Numbered from the stretch's first letter, positions 36,246-45,789 are shown. The stretch is DNA of 64,000 bases from Kocuria carniphila (GCF_004136555.1 NZ_NOIT01000002.1:178617-242616); one strand, 5' to 3'. The notes: generated by a model from the sequence alone, not told the origin. A program made the numbers and translations.

Positions 36246-38891
36246 ATGAGTGCCGCCCCCTTTGACCTGGACCGGATTGGTCACGGCCTGCCTTTCGCGG
36301 AGTCCGTGTCCGATCTGGAGAGTGCGCTCCAGCAGCGTGTCGCGGTGGTTCAGGCACCTCCGGGGACGGGTAAGACCACCTTGGTTCCGCCGGTGATCGC
36401 TAACGTTCTTGCCGACGACGCTCCCGCCTCCCAGCCTCACGGTCGCGTTGTGGTGGTGCAACCGCGCAGGGTAGCCGCCAGGGCAGCCGCTCGCCGACTG
36501 GCTGCGCTGACGAGAACGCAACCGGGCGACGTCGTCGGCTGGAGTGTTCGTGGTGAAAGCACCACGAAACCGAGCACGCGCATCGAGTTCGTGACCCCCG
36601 GGATCATGCTGCGGCGCCTGCTGAGGGACCCGGATCTGCCCGGGACGGCAGCGGTGGTTCTGGACGAGGTCCACGAGCGAGGTGTTGAGTCAGATCTGCT
36701 CGTGGGGATGCTCGCGGAACTGCGAGAACTGCGCGATGACCTGACCGTGGTGGCGATGTCCGCGACCGTGGATGCCGCCCGTTTTGCCGAATTACTGGGC
36801 GCAGATGAACCCGCGCCGGTCGTCGATTGCCCGTCCGCGTTGTATCCGCTGAACGTTGAATGGGCCCCGGGGCCGCAACGCCTGGACGATCGCGGGGTGA
36901 CTCCCGCGTTCCTGTCGCACGTGGCTCGCAAGGCTGCGGAGGCCCATTCGAAGGCTCTCAAAGTCCATGACGGCTCGGACGCCCTCGTGTTCGTGCCTGG
37001 CGCGCGCGAAGTCTCGCGCGTGGCATCCGAACTCCACAGGCTGTCCGACGCCGAAATTTTGGAACTGCACGGTCAGCTCTCGCCCCGGGAGCAGGACCGA
37101 GCGGTCGCTGGGCGCCAACCGGGGGATCCGCCGCGAATCGTGGTCACCACATCGCTTGCGGAATCGTCGCTGACGGTCAACGGGGTACGGCTGGTGGTCG
37201 ACTCAGGCCTGGCGCGCCAGCCGCGGCGCGACGCGGGGCGCGGGATCTCGGGGTTGGTGACGGTCTCGGCATCGAAGGCCTCGGCCGAGCAGCGGGCCGG
37301 TCGTGCCGCTCGCCAGGGGCCCGGCACCGTGGTCCGCTGCTACGACGACGCCACCTGGGGCGCTATGCCGGCGCACACCGTTCCCGAGGTGCGCACCGCC
37401 GACCTCACGTTTGCTTGCCTGGCGCTCGCGGTGTGGGGCGCACCGGGCGGTGATGGACTGCGATTGCCGGATCCGTTGCCACCACGTGCTCGCGCGGACG
37501 CCGAAGCCGAGCTCATCCGGCTGGGTGCCATCGATGAGCACGGCCGCACTACTGACCTCGGTCGCGTCTTGGTGGACATGCCTGTGGAGCCCCGATGGGG
37601 GCGGGCCTTGCTGGACGGTTCGGCTCTGGTCGGGCGGCGTGCCGCTGCGGAGGTTATCGCCGCAATCGCCGACGGCGCTCGCATTCCGGGGGCAGACATT
37701 CCCGCGTTCGTGAGGCGGTTGCGTTCCGGCGGGGGAGCGGAGTCCGCACGGTGGAAGCGGGAAGTGTCCCGGTTGGAACGGATCTCTGGGGACCACAGTT
37801 CCGTGGCTGAAGCGGGCGCTGTACGCGCTAGTGCTGTGAGTAGTGCTCCTGTGGAGGGCAGCTCGCACGGCGAGGTGGCTCGCGATGTGCGGGAGGGCGC
37901 CGTCGTCGGCCTGGGGAAACCCGAGTGGATCGCCAAGCGGATGGACAAGGCAGGAGAGCAGTGGCTGCTGGCATCGGGAACTCGCGCGGGGCTCGAGCCG
38001 GGGAGCCCGCTGCGACAGCACGAGTGGCTCGCTGTCGCGGAGCTCAGCCGCGCCGCAGGGAAAGTAGCGGCGGGCACCGGAGCGGTGATTCGTGCGGCCG
38101 CGCCACTGGATGAGCCCACGGCGTTGCTCATTGCGGGGTTGTTGGCCACCGAGGAGACCCGCGGAACTTTCGAGAACGGCAAAGTTCGAGCGCGCCGAGT
38201 GCGAGCCATCGGAGCAATCGAGCTTTCGTCCACGCCGGTCGCTGCCGATCCCACAACCGCACTGCCCGCCGTGCGGAGCGCACTGCACAGTCAGGGCCTG
38301 GAACTACTGCCCTGGGACGACGCCCCTCGCTCACTCCGCGCGCGCCTCGCCTTGTTGCACCGGCAACTGGGTGATCCGTGGCCGGCCATGGATGATTCGG
38401 CACTGCTCGACCGGCTCGACGAATGGCTGAGCGTGGAATTACAAGAAATCGCTCGAGGAGCGTCGCTGCGGTCGATCAAAGTGGCTGATGCGCTCCGCAG
38501 GCTCTTGCCGTGGCCGGAAGCCAGCCGGCTGGAGGAGTTAGTGCCGCAACGGTTGGCGGTGCCGAGTGGGAACACGGCGCGGATCGACTATCCGAAGGTC
38601 TATTCGCTGGACGAACCCGAGCAGCCTCCCGTGGTGGCCGTGAAATTACAAGAATGCTTCGGTTGGGCAGACACGCCGCGATTGGTGGACGGTCGGGTGC
38701 CCGTGCAGTTCCATCTGTTGTCTCCAGCGCGGCGGCCGTTGGCGATCACCGACGATTTGAAGTCGTTCTGGTCCGGCCCGTACCAGCAGGTTCGCTCCGA
38801 AATGCGCGGCCGCTACCCGAAGCATCCCTGGCCCGAAGACCCCTGGAACGCGGTGGCCACGGCTCGAACCAAGAAGCGAAGTGGTGGGTGA
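36246..38891 (+). CDS. hrpB: ATP-dependent helicase HrpB
   Basis: DEAH-box RNA helicase-like protein of 881 residues. Walker A 'APPGTGKTTLVPP' is near 35-47, DEVH in 'LDEVHERGVESDLL' near 138-151, motif III 'SATV' near 172, and motif VI 'QRAGRAARQGPG' near 350-361. The HrpB-specific C-terminal domain ends with 'LKSFWSGPYQQVRSEMRGRYPKHPWPEDP'. It contains an Ala/Ser/Val-rich insert (about 520-550). The cellular role of bacterial HrpB is poorly defined. ATG 36246 has AATACT 7 nt upstream; an in-frame GTG lies 10 codons earlier. Confidence 0.94.
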   Translation: MSAAPFDLDRIGHGLPFAESVSDLESALQQRVAVVQAPPGTGKTTLVPPVIANVLADDAPASQPHGRVVVVQPRRVAARAAARRLAALTRTQPGDVVGWSVRGESTTKPSTRIEFVTPGIMLRRLLRDPDLPGTAAVVLDEVHERGVESDLLVGMLAELRELRDDLTVVAMSATVDAARFAELLGADEPAPVVDCPSALYPLNVEWAPGPQRLDDRGVTPAFLSHVARKAAEAHSKALKVHDGSDALVFVPGAREVSRVASELHRLSDAEILELHGQLSPREQDRAVAGRQPGDPPRIVVTTSLAESSLTVNGVRLVVDSGLARQPRRDAGRGISGLVTVSASKASAEQRAGRAARQGPGTVVRCYDDATWGAMPAHTVPEVRTADLTFACLALAVWGAPGGDGLRLPDPLPPRARADAEAELIRLGAIDEHGRTTDLGRVLVDMPVEPRWGRALLDGSALVGRRAAAEVIAAIADGARIPGADIPAFVRRLRSGGGAESARWKREVSRLERISGDHSSVAEAGAVRASAVSSAPVEGSSHGEVARDVREGAVVGLGKPEWIAKRMDKAGEQWLLASGTRAGLEPGSPLRQHEWLAVAELSRAAGKVAAGTGAVIRAAAPLDEPTALLIAGLLATEETRGTFENGKVRARRVRAIGAIELSSTPVAADPTTALPAVRSALHSQGLELLPWDDAPRSLRARLALLHRQLGDPWPAMDDSALLDRLDEWLSVELQEIARGASLRSIKVADALRRLLPWPEASRLEELVPQRLAVPSGNTARIDYPKVYSLDEPEQPPVVAVKLQECFGWADTPRLVDGRVPVQFHLLSPARRPLAITDDLKSFWSGPYQQVRSEMRGRYPKHPWPEDPWNAVATARTKKRSGG

Positions 38892-38918
38892 AGGTCGGCC
38901 GACAAGGTCATGAATTCG

Positions 38919-39509
38919 CTAGCGGTCGCCCAACGCTAGGATTGCTTGGGAAGAGGCCCGAACGGCGTCGTCCATCCAATCCGGAATGGTTTGGCGGGAA
39001 GCGATGTATGGGCGGACCAAACCGTAGGGGCTCTCTTCGCAGGCCGTGAGCATCAGAGTTTGATGGAACTCATCTGACGTGCCATATCTGCGAACGGCGA
39101 GCTCTTTCAGGGCAGCTATAACCGGGTGGTTGATCCGAGACACGTCATCTCGGAGTTCCTCGGGTCCGTGGGTGACCAGTTCGTGCTGTCGATAGAGAGT
39201 CATGGCAGCTGCGTCATGCGGGTGCTGTCGGCAGAACACAGGAATATGCACGGCACAGTCGATCGCGGCCTGGGCGGGATCCTCGCCGGCTGCTGCTGCC
39301 AGGAACCCCTGATGGAAGCGGCGGATGGATCGGATCCACAGATTCACCAGCAGAACGTCACGGGACGAGAAGCGGTGATACAGCGAACCGGTAGGTCCGC
39401 CCAGCTCGCTGGCAATCTGCACGAGGGTGACATCCCGGCCACGGTGGGCCACCGCGCGCGCGGCAGCGTCAAGAATGTCCTCCGTTGTGAACTTGGAAGG
39501 TCTTGCCAC
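38919..39509 (-). CDS. TetR/AcrR family transcriptional regulator
   Basis: A 196-residue repressor-type protein. The N-terminal HTH 'TEDILDAAARAVAHRGRDVTLVQIASELGGPTGSLYHRFSSRDVLL' (9-54) has the usual recognition helix. The C-terminal ligand domain is helical and unclassified. The GTG start has GAGGTG 5 nt upstream. It is divergent from a decayed SRPBCC-like gene, with an inverted repeat (39529-39550) in the short space between, the usual layout of a TetR protein controlling itself and its neighbour. Confidence 0.88.
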   Translation of the reverse strand: MARPSKFTTEDILDAAARAVAHRGRDVTLVQIASELGGPTGSLYHRFSSRDVLLVNLWIRSIRRFHQGFLAAAAGEDPAQAAIDCAVHIPVFCRQHPHDAAAMTLYRQHELVTHGPEELRDDVSRINHPVIAALKELAVRRYGTSDEFHQTLMLTACEESPYGLVRPYIASRQTIPDWMDDAVRASSQAILALGDR

Positions 39510-39528
39510 GCGTGCACCTCAGGTCTAG

Positions 39529-39550
39529 TTTTAAAATATGAATTCTAAAA
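39529..39550. promoter_or_regulatory. candidate TetR operator
   Basis: Inverted repeat TTTTAAAAT (39529-39537) and ATTCTAAAA (39542-39550) with a 4-nt spacer, 8 of 9 positions symmetrical. It lies between the divergent TetR gene and the SRPBCC-like remnant. It is very AT-rich against its surroundings. Confidence 0.5.
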
Positions 39551-40083
39551 TGGGGATCGAGCCCAGCTCTCCACTCAGTCGAACCCTATCCAATGCCGCA
39601 TTTCGCGAGTATCACTGCGCGGTCATCGATTCGTCGGTTGACAATGTGTGGGTCGAGCTACATGACCTTCGGTGGCTGGACCTCACTGCCGCCAGGCCAC
39701 TCCTGTTGGCTCGCGGATTTGGGATTGCCGGACTTATGCGCGCCGGCTGCCTGGAGATGTTCATGCTCAACGGCGCGAGTGAGGAATCAGCACCACGCCG
39801 GTTCACTGTGGTGATGGTGGGTAAGCCGTGGAGCCCAGCATGTCCCGCGAAACCGCCCAAGTTGAGTCTTGATGTGATCTTGGTTACGGTAGCCCTACCG
39901 CTTTTGCCCGGCGTGCCATCTCTCACGCGTAGGTCATCAAAGCACTGAACTGGTGCCGCTTGTCCTGGGGCTCTCTACTGGCAGCTGACCCGCTCCGACC
40001 GCTTCATCTCTCAGGTTGGTTCAGGCGCTCGGCTGACCCGCGCTTTCACCGCACAGCAGCTGCGGAAGCGTGTCCGTTCTTAG
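39550..40083 (+). pseudogene. decayed SRPBCC-like protein gene
   Basis: The first part reads like an actinobacterial SRPBCC/START-fold protein: 'FREYHCAVIDSSVDNVWVELHDLRWLDL' and, further on, 'FTVVMVGKPWSP'. After that the frame becomes unlike the family and stops at TGA 39946-39948. In the same frame beyond the stop, 'YWQLTRSDRFISQVGSGARL' resembles the usual C-terminal helix, ending at TAG 40081-40083. This fits a gene with an internal deletion or frameshifts plus a premature stop. ATG 39538 lies inside the putative operator, so ATG 39550 is the more plausible original start. The family call is from memory of the motif pattern. Confidence 0.45.
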
Positions 40084-40104
40084 ACACAGATCGAGAAGTG
40101 AATC

Positions 40105-41043
40105 ATGTCCACCACCCTGTCAGAAACCATCGAAATGACCATTACGACCACTGAGAATCCCAAGGTTGGTCCGGAGCTGGCCCGTTCGTGGCTGCTCGTC
40201 AACGGTGCGCAGCCCGCGCGCTTCGACGTGGCGGCGAACAGCGCAGCGGATGTCGTGGTCCTCGATGTCGAGGACTCGGTGGCACCGGCGGACAAAGCCG
40301 CAGCCCGTCAGAACGTGATCGAGTGGCTGTCCTCGCGCAACGAACGCCACGAACTCAACCACGGGTGGGTCCGCATCAACGGTTTCGGCACCGCATGGTG
40401 GGAGGAAGACCTCCGCGCCCTGCGCGAAGCTCCCGGGCTGGAAGGCGTCATGTTGGCCATGACCGAATCCCCCGAACACGTGACTCGCACCGCGGAGATG
40501 CTGCGGGGAACCCGCATCGTTGCACTCGTGGAAACAGCCCGTGGCGTGCAGAACCTGCAGGACATTGCCACGGCGCGCTCCACCTACCGCCTGGCGTTCG
40601 GCATCGGCGACTACCGCCGTGACACCGGTTTTGGCGAGAGTCCCATGGTGTTGGCCTATACCCGTTCGCAGTTCACCATTGCCTCGCGTGCGGCCAATCT
40701 GCCCGGCCCGATCGACGGACCGGCCGTGGGCGCACTCGGTGCCAAGCTCGCGGAGGCCACCGGTGTGACCTCCGAATTCGGCATGACCGGCAAGCTGTGC
40801 CTCATGCCGGAGCAGACCGCCACGGTCAACGAAGGCCTGTCCCCGAGCCTGAACGAGCTGTCCTGGGCCACCGACTTCCTACAGGAGTTCGAGGCCGACG
40901 GCGGTCAGATCCGCAACGGCTCCGACCTACCCCGTCTGGCTCGTGCCCGTAAGGTGTTGGGCTTGGCCACCTCGTTCGGCATGAGCATCCCGGAGGGCTA
41001 TGACGTGCACTCCGAGGCTCCCACCGATACCTATCACTGCTAG
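40105..41043 (+). CDS. HpcH/HpaI aldolase/citrate lyase (CitE-like) family protein
   Basis: A 312-residue (beta/alpha)8 protein. 'DVVVLDVEDSVAPADKAAAR' (near 48-67) is the CitE-type acidic motif, 'IVALVETARGVQNL' (near 137-150) carries the Mg-ligand Glu, and 'LAFGIGDYRRD' (near 163-173) the second acidic ligand. CitE-like proteins act on CoA esters such as malyl-, citryl- or citramalyl-CoA; no other citrate lyase subunits are nearby, so this is a stand-alone lyase. It starts 21 nt after the SRPBCC-like remnant with GAGAAG upstream. Confidence 0.85.
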   Translation: MSTTLSETIEMTITTTENPKVGPELARSWLLVNGAQPARFDVAANSAADVVVLDVEDSVAPADKAAARQNVIEWLSSRNERHELNHGWVRINGFGTAWWEEDLRALREAPGLEGVMLAMTESPEHVTRTAEMLRGTRIVALVETARGVQNLQDIATARSTYRLAFGIGDYRRDTGFGESPMVLAYTRSQFTIASRAANLPGPIDGPAVGALGAKLAEATGVTSEFGMTGKLCLMPEQTATVNEGLSPSLNELSWATDFLQEFEADGGQIRNGSDLPRLARARKVLGLATSFGMSIPEGYDVHSEAPTDTYHC

Positions 41044-41220
41044 TCACCGAGCGCTCGGCCAATAACGCGCCGAGAAACACGAGGTGGTTGACCTCATCAC
41101 ACGAACTATCCCCGGTGCGGCGGATACGTCACAATGGACTGTGGCAAGACCACATGACCCACTGCAGCTCAGACACCACGTGAGCCTGCGGGACGTATCC
41201 GCCGTAACCGGGGAGTTTCC

Positions 41221-42189
41221 ATGACCACCAGCACTGAAGCCACCGTCCGTAGAACCAAGATCGGCATTGTGGGAGCGGGGTCGGTGGGAACCTCGCTGGC
41301 GTACGCGGCCATGATCCGCGGCACCGCGACCGATATTGCCCTGTACGACCTCAACACCGCCAAGGTTGAAGCCGAGGCCCTGGACCTCTCCCACGGCCAG
41401 ATGTTCGCTTCCGACACCCGCGTGGAGGGCTCGGATGACGTGGCCGTGCTCAAGGACTCGGACGTCATCCTGATCACCGCCGGCGCCAAGCAGAAGCCCG
41501 GCCAGACTCGCCTGGACCTGGCCGGTGCCAATACCGAGATCCTCAAGACGCTCATGCCGCAGCTCCTGGAGCACGCGCCCAACGCGATCTGCGTGCTCGT
41601 GACCAACCCGTGCGACGTGCTCACCGTGGTCGCTCAGAAGATCACGGGGCTGCCGTACCGCCAGGTCCTGAGCTCCGGCACCGTGCTGGACACCTCCCGC
41701 CTGCGTTGGATGATCGCCAACGAGGCCCGCGTGAACACCACCAGCGTGCACGCATACATCATCGGAGAGCACGGCGATTCCGAGTTCCCGGTGTGGTCCT
41801 CCGCTTCGATCGGTCAGGTGCCGCTGCGGGATTGGGAGATCGACGGCCGCAAACCCTTCACCGAGCAGCGCCTGGCGGAGATGACCGATCAGGTGGTCAA
41901 CGCGGCCTACAAGGTGATCGAGGGCAAGGGCGCCACCAACTACGCGATTGGTCTGTCCGGCATCCGCATTGCCGAGGCCATCTTGCGTGATCTGCGCTCA
42001 GTACTGCCTGTCTCCTCGATCCTGGACGACTTCCACGGCATCAGCGGGCTTGCGCTGTCCGTCCCGTCCATCGTGGGCCGCCGCGGTGTGGAGCAACCGC
42101 TCGCGATCCCCATGGGTGAGCACGAGGAACAGCAGCTGCGCGATTCGGCCCAGGCCATGCGCAAGGCCCTCGCCTCGCTCGGCTTCTGA
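41221..42189 (+). CDS. ldh: L-lactate dehydrogenase
   Basis: Interconverts pyruvate and L-lactate with NADH, 322 residues. The NAD-binding loop is 'IGIVGAGSVGTSLAY' (14-28), the substrate loop 'GAKQKPGQTRLDL' (near 88-100) has Gln at the specificity position and the catalytic-loop Arg, and the catalytic His is in 'IIGEHGDSEFPVWS' (near 180-193). Gln rather than Arg at the specificity position separates LDH from malate dehydrogenase. GGGGAG precedes the ATG by 5 nt. A weak hairpin (42254-42275) follows. Confidence 0.95.
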   Translation: MTTSTEATVRRTKIGIVGAGSVGTSLAYAAMIRGTATDIALYDLNTAKVEAEALDLSHGQMFASDTRVEGSDDVAVLKDSDVILITAGAKQKPGQTRLDLAGANTEILKTLMPQLLEHAPNAICVLVTNPCDVLTVVAQKITGLPYRQVLSSGTVLDTSRLRWMIANEARVNTTSVHAYIIGEHGDSEFPVWSSASIGQVPLRDWEIDGRKPFTEQRLAEMTDQVVNAAYKVIEGKGATNYAIGLSGIRIAEAILRDLRSVLPVSSILDDFHGISGLALSVPSIVGRRGVEQPLAIPMGEHEEQQLRDSAQAMRKALASLGF

Positions 42190-42317
42190 GCCTACTTAGC
42201 GGACCACGCCTCGGTGTGTTCCCCGGCCACCCGACCAAGGCGCGTGATGGACGACGACGCCGCGAGCGCCGTCGTTCTCGAAAGGTCACGGGCTAGAAGG
42301 GGCACGGAAGGACCCGC

Positions 42318-43004
42318 TCACCCGTCGGTGGGTGGGTCCGTATCGTCACGGGGCACGGTCACGCGTTTCATGAGATCGGCAAGGTATCGCGCATCCGGGT
42401 GCCGCATGAGGGACAGGTGCTGCGCGGTGATCGGAACCTCGTCCGCGAGCCGGTTCTGGCCGATCTTCGACTTGAACTCCACGGACCGGGGACGCAGCCG
42501 GAAACCCGCGATGACTCTGAGAAGCCGATGCATTGAATCCTCCGCGCTGTCGTTCATCCGCCACGGCCCGGAGGAACTGCCGGGCGCCGCGGTATCGGGC
42601 CCCTCCTGGCGCGGGCGCACTCGGTTCTCATGATGGTCGATGAGCCGCCGCAGATGATCCTCCAGCGCGGGCTGGTCCATCATGGTGGCTTGGCCGCGAA
42701 TATGGACGGGCTCGAAATCGTAGGTGGGTAATCCGGCGTGGGTATACCAGTCCGGGCTGATGTATGCGGAGGGCCCGGGGAAGATCAACAACACCTCCCG
42801 GCCCGCGGCCAGAACCGTGTGCAACGGATCTGCCAAGGGGATGTGGCTTTCGACGACCACGGAACCATCGGGCTCCCGAACCGCCAGCATCGGCATATGT
42901 GTGGCCACCAGCTCGGAACCCACAATGATCCCCAGAGGGTAGTCGGCAATGAGATCGGCGAAGTCATGACCGGCCACGGGTTGGTAGAGCGGATTGATCA
43001 GCAT
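42318..43004 (-). CDS. PaiB-like FMN-binding split-barrel regulator
   Basis: A 228-residue protein matching the PaiB family ('FMN-binding negative transcriptional regulator'): N-terminal 'MLINPLYQP', 'GIIVGSELVATHMPML', 'HIPLADP', 'LLIFPGPSAYISPDWY' and the C-terminal 'FRLRPRSVEFKSKIGQNR' segment. In Bacillus, PaiB represses sporulation and protease genes; in actinobacteria the role is unclear. The start was chosen at the conserved 'MLINPLY', 16 codons inside the longest frame. A long hairpin (43034-43077) separates it from putP. Confidence 0.87.
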   Translation of the reverse strand: MLINPLYQPVAGHDFADLIADYPLGIIVGSELVATHMPMLAVREPDGSVVVESHIPLADPLHTVLAAGREVLLIFPGPSAYISPDWYTHAGLPTYDFEPVHIRGQATMMDQPALEDHLRRLIDHHENRVRPRQEGPDTAAPGSSSGPWRMNDSAEDSMHRLLRVIAGFRLRPRSVEFKSKIGQNRLADEVPITAQHLSLMRHPDARYLADLMKRVTVPRDDTDPPTDG

Positions 43005-43033
43005 GACTGCATTAACTCTGTGATCGGGGCATA

Positions 43034-43077
43034 AAGCAAGGGGCCCGCTCACCGTGTGGTGAGCGGACCCCTTGCTT
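43034..43077 (-). terminator. terminator of putP
   Basis: Arms of 20 nt (43034-43053 and 43058-43077) with a single central mismatch and a 4-nt loop. On the minus strand the stem ends in GCTTTATG, giving a short T-run. It sits between putP (stop 43114) and the paiB-like gene (start 43004). Confidence 0.75.
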
Positions 43078-43113
43078 CATCGGCGGGGAAGGAGCCCCGA
43101 CAACGGGTGGAAC

Positions 43114-44655
43114 TTAGCGGCGACCGGTGGCGACGTCGGACTCGACGCGGGTGGACGTAGCGGCTTCCGTGGGTGCCTGGTGAGGGGAGTTGGCCAGGCG
43201 CACGGCCTCGTCGAACTCGGCCTCGATCTCAGGATCACGCTTGTACGTGGCCAAGGAACCGACGATCGCGGCGAACATGCCCAGGAAGAAACCGGGGATG
43301 ATCTCGTAGAGTTCGCTCCACGGGGTGTACTGCCACACGAACACGGTCACGGCGCCCACGATCATCGCGGTGATCGCGCCGGTGTTGGTGAGCTTGCGCC
43401 AGAAGAGGCTCAAGACGACCACGGGGCCGAACGCGGAACCGAAGCCGGCCCACGCGAAGCTCACGAGCTCCAGGATGGTGGCGTTCTGTTCCCACGCGAG
43501 AGCGGCAGCGACGATGGCCACCAACAGCACGCCGGCGCGGCCCATCCACACCTGTGCCTTGGGAGAAGGGGTCTTCTTGGAGGCCAGGTTGTACAGGTCC
43601 TCGACCAACGCGGAGGAGGAAACAATCAGCTGCGAAGACACGGTGGACATGATGGCGGCCAGCACGGCGGCCAGTACCAGGCCGGCCAGGGCGGGGTGGA
43701 ACAGGATCTGGGACAGATCCAGGAACACGGCCTCGGGGTCGGTGGGCTCCTGATCCGGGCGGTTACCGAAGTAGGCGATACCCACCAGGGCGGTGGAGAT
43801 TGCGCCGATCACGGTGAGGATCATCCAGCCCACACCGATGCGGCGGCCGGACTTGGCGTCGGCCGGGCTGCGCAGGGCCATGAAACGCACAATGATGTGC
43901 GGCTGACCGAAGTAACCCAGGCCCCAAGCCAGTGCGGAGATGATGCCCACGGCGGTGCCGCCGGCCAGCAGGGACAGGGCATCCGGCTGGGCGCTCTGGA
44001 TACGGTCCACCATTTCGGCGGGACCGCCCACCATGAACAGGCCCACAATCGGAACCATGAGCAGGGCCAACAGCATGAGCAGACCCTGGAAGAGGTCTGT
44101 GTAAGAAGCGCCCAGGAAGCCACCGAAGAAGGTGTAGAGCACGGTCACGCCCGCGATCAGCAGCATGCCGACCAGGTAGGAAGAACCGAACGAGGACATG
44201 AAGAACACGCCGCCAGCGACCATGCCGGAGGAGACGTAGAACGTGAAGAAGACCAGGATGATCACACCGGACACCACGCGCAGCACGCGGGTGTTGCCCT
44301 TGAGTCGGTTGTCCAGGAAGGACGGGATGGTGATCGAGTTGTTGGAGACCTCGGTGTACGCGCGCAAACGCGGCGCCACGAACTTCCAGTTCAGCCAGGC
44401 ACCAATGGTCAAACCAATGGCGATCCAGGCTTCAACCATGCCCGCCAGGTACACAGCACCGGGCAGACCCATGAGCAACCAGCCGGACATATCCGAAGCG
44501 CCCGCAGACAGTGCGGCCACGCCGGGCTTGAGGTTTCTACCGCCCAACATGTAATCGTCGAGGTTCTTTGTCTTACTGTTGGCCCACAGGCCAATCGCGA
44601 TCATGCCTAAGAAATAGATCACAATCGCGATGAGTTGATACGCCTGGTCGGACAT
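43114..44655 (-). CDS. putP: sodium/proline symporter PutP
   Basis: SSS-family Na+/solute symporter with about 13 transmembrane helices, 513 residues. Diagnostic segments are 'GGRNLKPGVAALSAGASDMSGWLLMGLPG' (near 38-66, substrate and Na+ binding), 'GLGYFGQPHIIVRFMA' (near 244-259) and 'AAIMSTVSSQLIVSSSALVEDLY' (near 330-352), which holds the Na2-site Ser/Thr. It imports L-proline as carbon, nitrogen or osmolyte source. Transcribed alone and ended by the 43034-43077 hairpin. No putA is nearby. Confidence 0.94.
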   Translation of the reverse strand: MSDQAYQLIAIVIYFLGMIAIGLWANSKTKNLDDYMLGGRNLKPGVAALSAGASDMSGWLLMGLPGAVYLAGMVEAWIAIGLTIGAWLNWKFVAPRLRAYTEVSNNSITIPSFLDNRLKGNTRVLRVVSGVIILVFFTFYVSSGMVAGGVFFMSSFGSSYLVGMLLIAGVTVLYTFFGGFLGASYTDLFQGLLMLLALLMVPIVGLFMVGGPAEMVDRIQSAQPDALSLLAGGTAVGIISALAWGLGYFGQPHIIVRFMALRSPADAKSGRRIGVGWMILTVIGAISTALVGIAYFGNRPDQEPTDPEAVFLDLSQILFHPALAGLVLAAVLAAIMSTVSSQLIVSSSALVEDLYNLASKKTPSPKAQVWMGRAGVLLVAIVAAALAWEQNATILELVSFAWAGFGSAFGPVVVLSLFWRKLTNTGAITAMIVGAVTVFVWQYTPWSELYEIIPGFFLGMFAAIVGSLATYKRDPEIEAEFDEAVRLANSPHQAPTEAATSTRVESDVATGRR

Positions 44656-44759
44656 AGGTGTACCTTCCGGTGCGAGAAATTTGGACGGCGTCCACTGTAT
44701 GGGACGTTATTTAGCTACCCAAAGCTGTTAAGTGTCATCGCTCACCCTTAGGGGTGGTT

Positions 44760-45719
44760 TCAGGCCTGTTTCTGAGGCCATTCGGTGAAGGTGGCGGGGT
44801 TCGTGTTCCAGACCCCGGGGTTCCAGTCCTTCAGCAAGTCAGCCGTGGTATTGAGGGGGTCGTTGACCCCCAGCGAAGCACCGAGCCACAGCAACACGTC
44901 GCGCGCGCTGTAACCCAGTGCGTGTAATTCCTCAAGTGTTACAGCTCCGTCCCGTTTAGCCAACCGCGCACCCGTTGGCCCCAGCACGAGGGGCACGTGA
45001 ACGTACTCGGGCGCGGGGTATCCCAACAGCCCTGCCAGGTAGGCCTGCCGCGGCGCGGAGGACAAGAGGTCGTCGCCGCGCACCACCTGATCGATGCCCT
45101 GGTGGGCGTCGTCCACGACCACCGCCAGGTTGTAGGCGGGGGTGCCGTCGTTGCGCACCAACACCATGTCGTCCACCGCGCCCGTGTACGCACCCGCAAA
45201 GTAGTCGTGCACGGTGAATTCGCTCACGTCCGCGCGCAGTCGGATGGCCGGCGGGCGCTCTTGCCGACGCCGCTCGCGAGCCTCCTCGTTCAGCTCCCGG
45301 CACGTACCGGGATAGGCCCCGGGGATCCCGTGCGGTGCCGACGCCGCGGCGTGAATCTCCTTGCGCGTGCAAAAGCATTCGTAGGTCAGTCCGGCAGCCG
45401 TGAGACGTTGCACCTCTCGCGAGAACTGCGGAATACGGGGGGCCTGGTAATCAACGGGCCCATCCCAATCCAGACCGATGGCCGCCAGATCCGCGATATT
45501 GCGCTCCGCGGCGCCCTTCTTCACACGGTCCAAGTCTTCAACCCGCAGGATGAACTTTCGCCCCGTGGCGCGAGCGAATCCCCACGCGGCCAACGCGGTG
45601 CGCAGATTGCCCAGGTGAAGGTCTCCCGACGGTGACGGCGCGAACCGGCCGGCGGGCGGCAGAGCGGCGTCGTTGGGAGAGGGTTTCGGGGAGGGCGAGG
45701 CAGGGTGGGAGGCGAACAC
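44760..45719 (-). CDS. gluQRS: glutamyl-Q tRNA(Asp) synthetase
   Basis: Attaches glutamate to queuosine in tRNA-Asp; a truncated glutamyl-tRNA synthetase lacking the anticodon domain, 319 residues. The HIGH-type motif is in 'RFAPSPSGDLHLGNLRTAL' and the KMSKS-type motif in 'RLAKRDGAVTL'. Zn ligands are C-F-C followed by 'GAYPGTCRE', the same Cys/Cys/Tyr/Cys spacing as E. coli YadB. The start was moved to GTG 45719 because TAGCCT lies 7 nt upstream; 10 further upstream codons are open. Confidence 0.92.
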   Translation of the reverse strand: MFASHPASPSPKPSPNDAALPPAGRFAPSPSGDLHLGNLRTALAAWGFARATGRKFILRVEDLDRVKKGAAERNIADLAAIGLDWDGPVDYQAPRIPQFSREVQRLTAAGLTYECFCTRKEIHAAASAPHGIPGAYPGTCRELNEEARERRRQERPPAIRLRADVSEFTVHDYFAGAYTGAVDDMVLVRNDGTPAYNLAVVVDDAHQGIDQVVRGDDLLSSAPRQAYLAGLLGYPAPEYVHVPLVLGPTGARLAKRDGAVTLEELHALGYSARDVLLWLGASLGVNDPLNTTADLLKDWNPGVWNTNPATFTEWPQKQA

Positions 45720-45726
45720 GCGGGTC

Positions 45727-45732
45727 AGGCTA
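45727..45732 (-). promoter_or_regulatory. -10 element of a leaderless promoter (gluQRS)
   Basis: TAGCCT on the minus strand, 7 nt before GTG 45719. It is divergent from the TAGGCT of the neighbouring gene at 45784. Confidence 0.5.
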
Positions 45733-45783
45733 GCATTGCGTAACCTCAATCGTTGGGTGGATGTGGAGGGGTTCGGGTCCGGT

Positions 45784-45789
45784 TAGGCT
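45784..45789 (+). promoter_or_regulatory. -10 element of a leaderless promoter (MBL-fold gene)
   Basis: TAGGCT, 7 nt before ATG 45797. No ribosome-binding site between. Confidence 0.5.

Noticed and set aside
41047..41058. 12-bp palindrome CCGAGCGCTCGG after the CitE-like gene as terminator
   Set aside because: No loop and no T-run. An alternative 6-bp stem overlaps it, so no clear function.
43072..44610. Long open frame antisense to putP (512 codons)
   Set aside because: His/Gln/Gly-rich product with no recognisable domain. It mirrors the codon bias of putP, which has clear symporter motifs.
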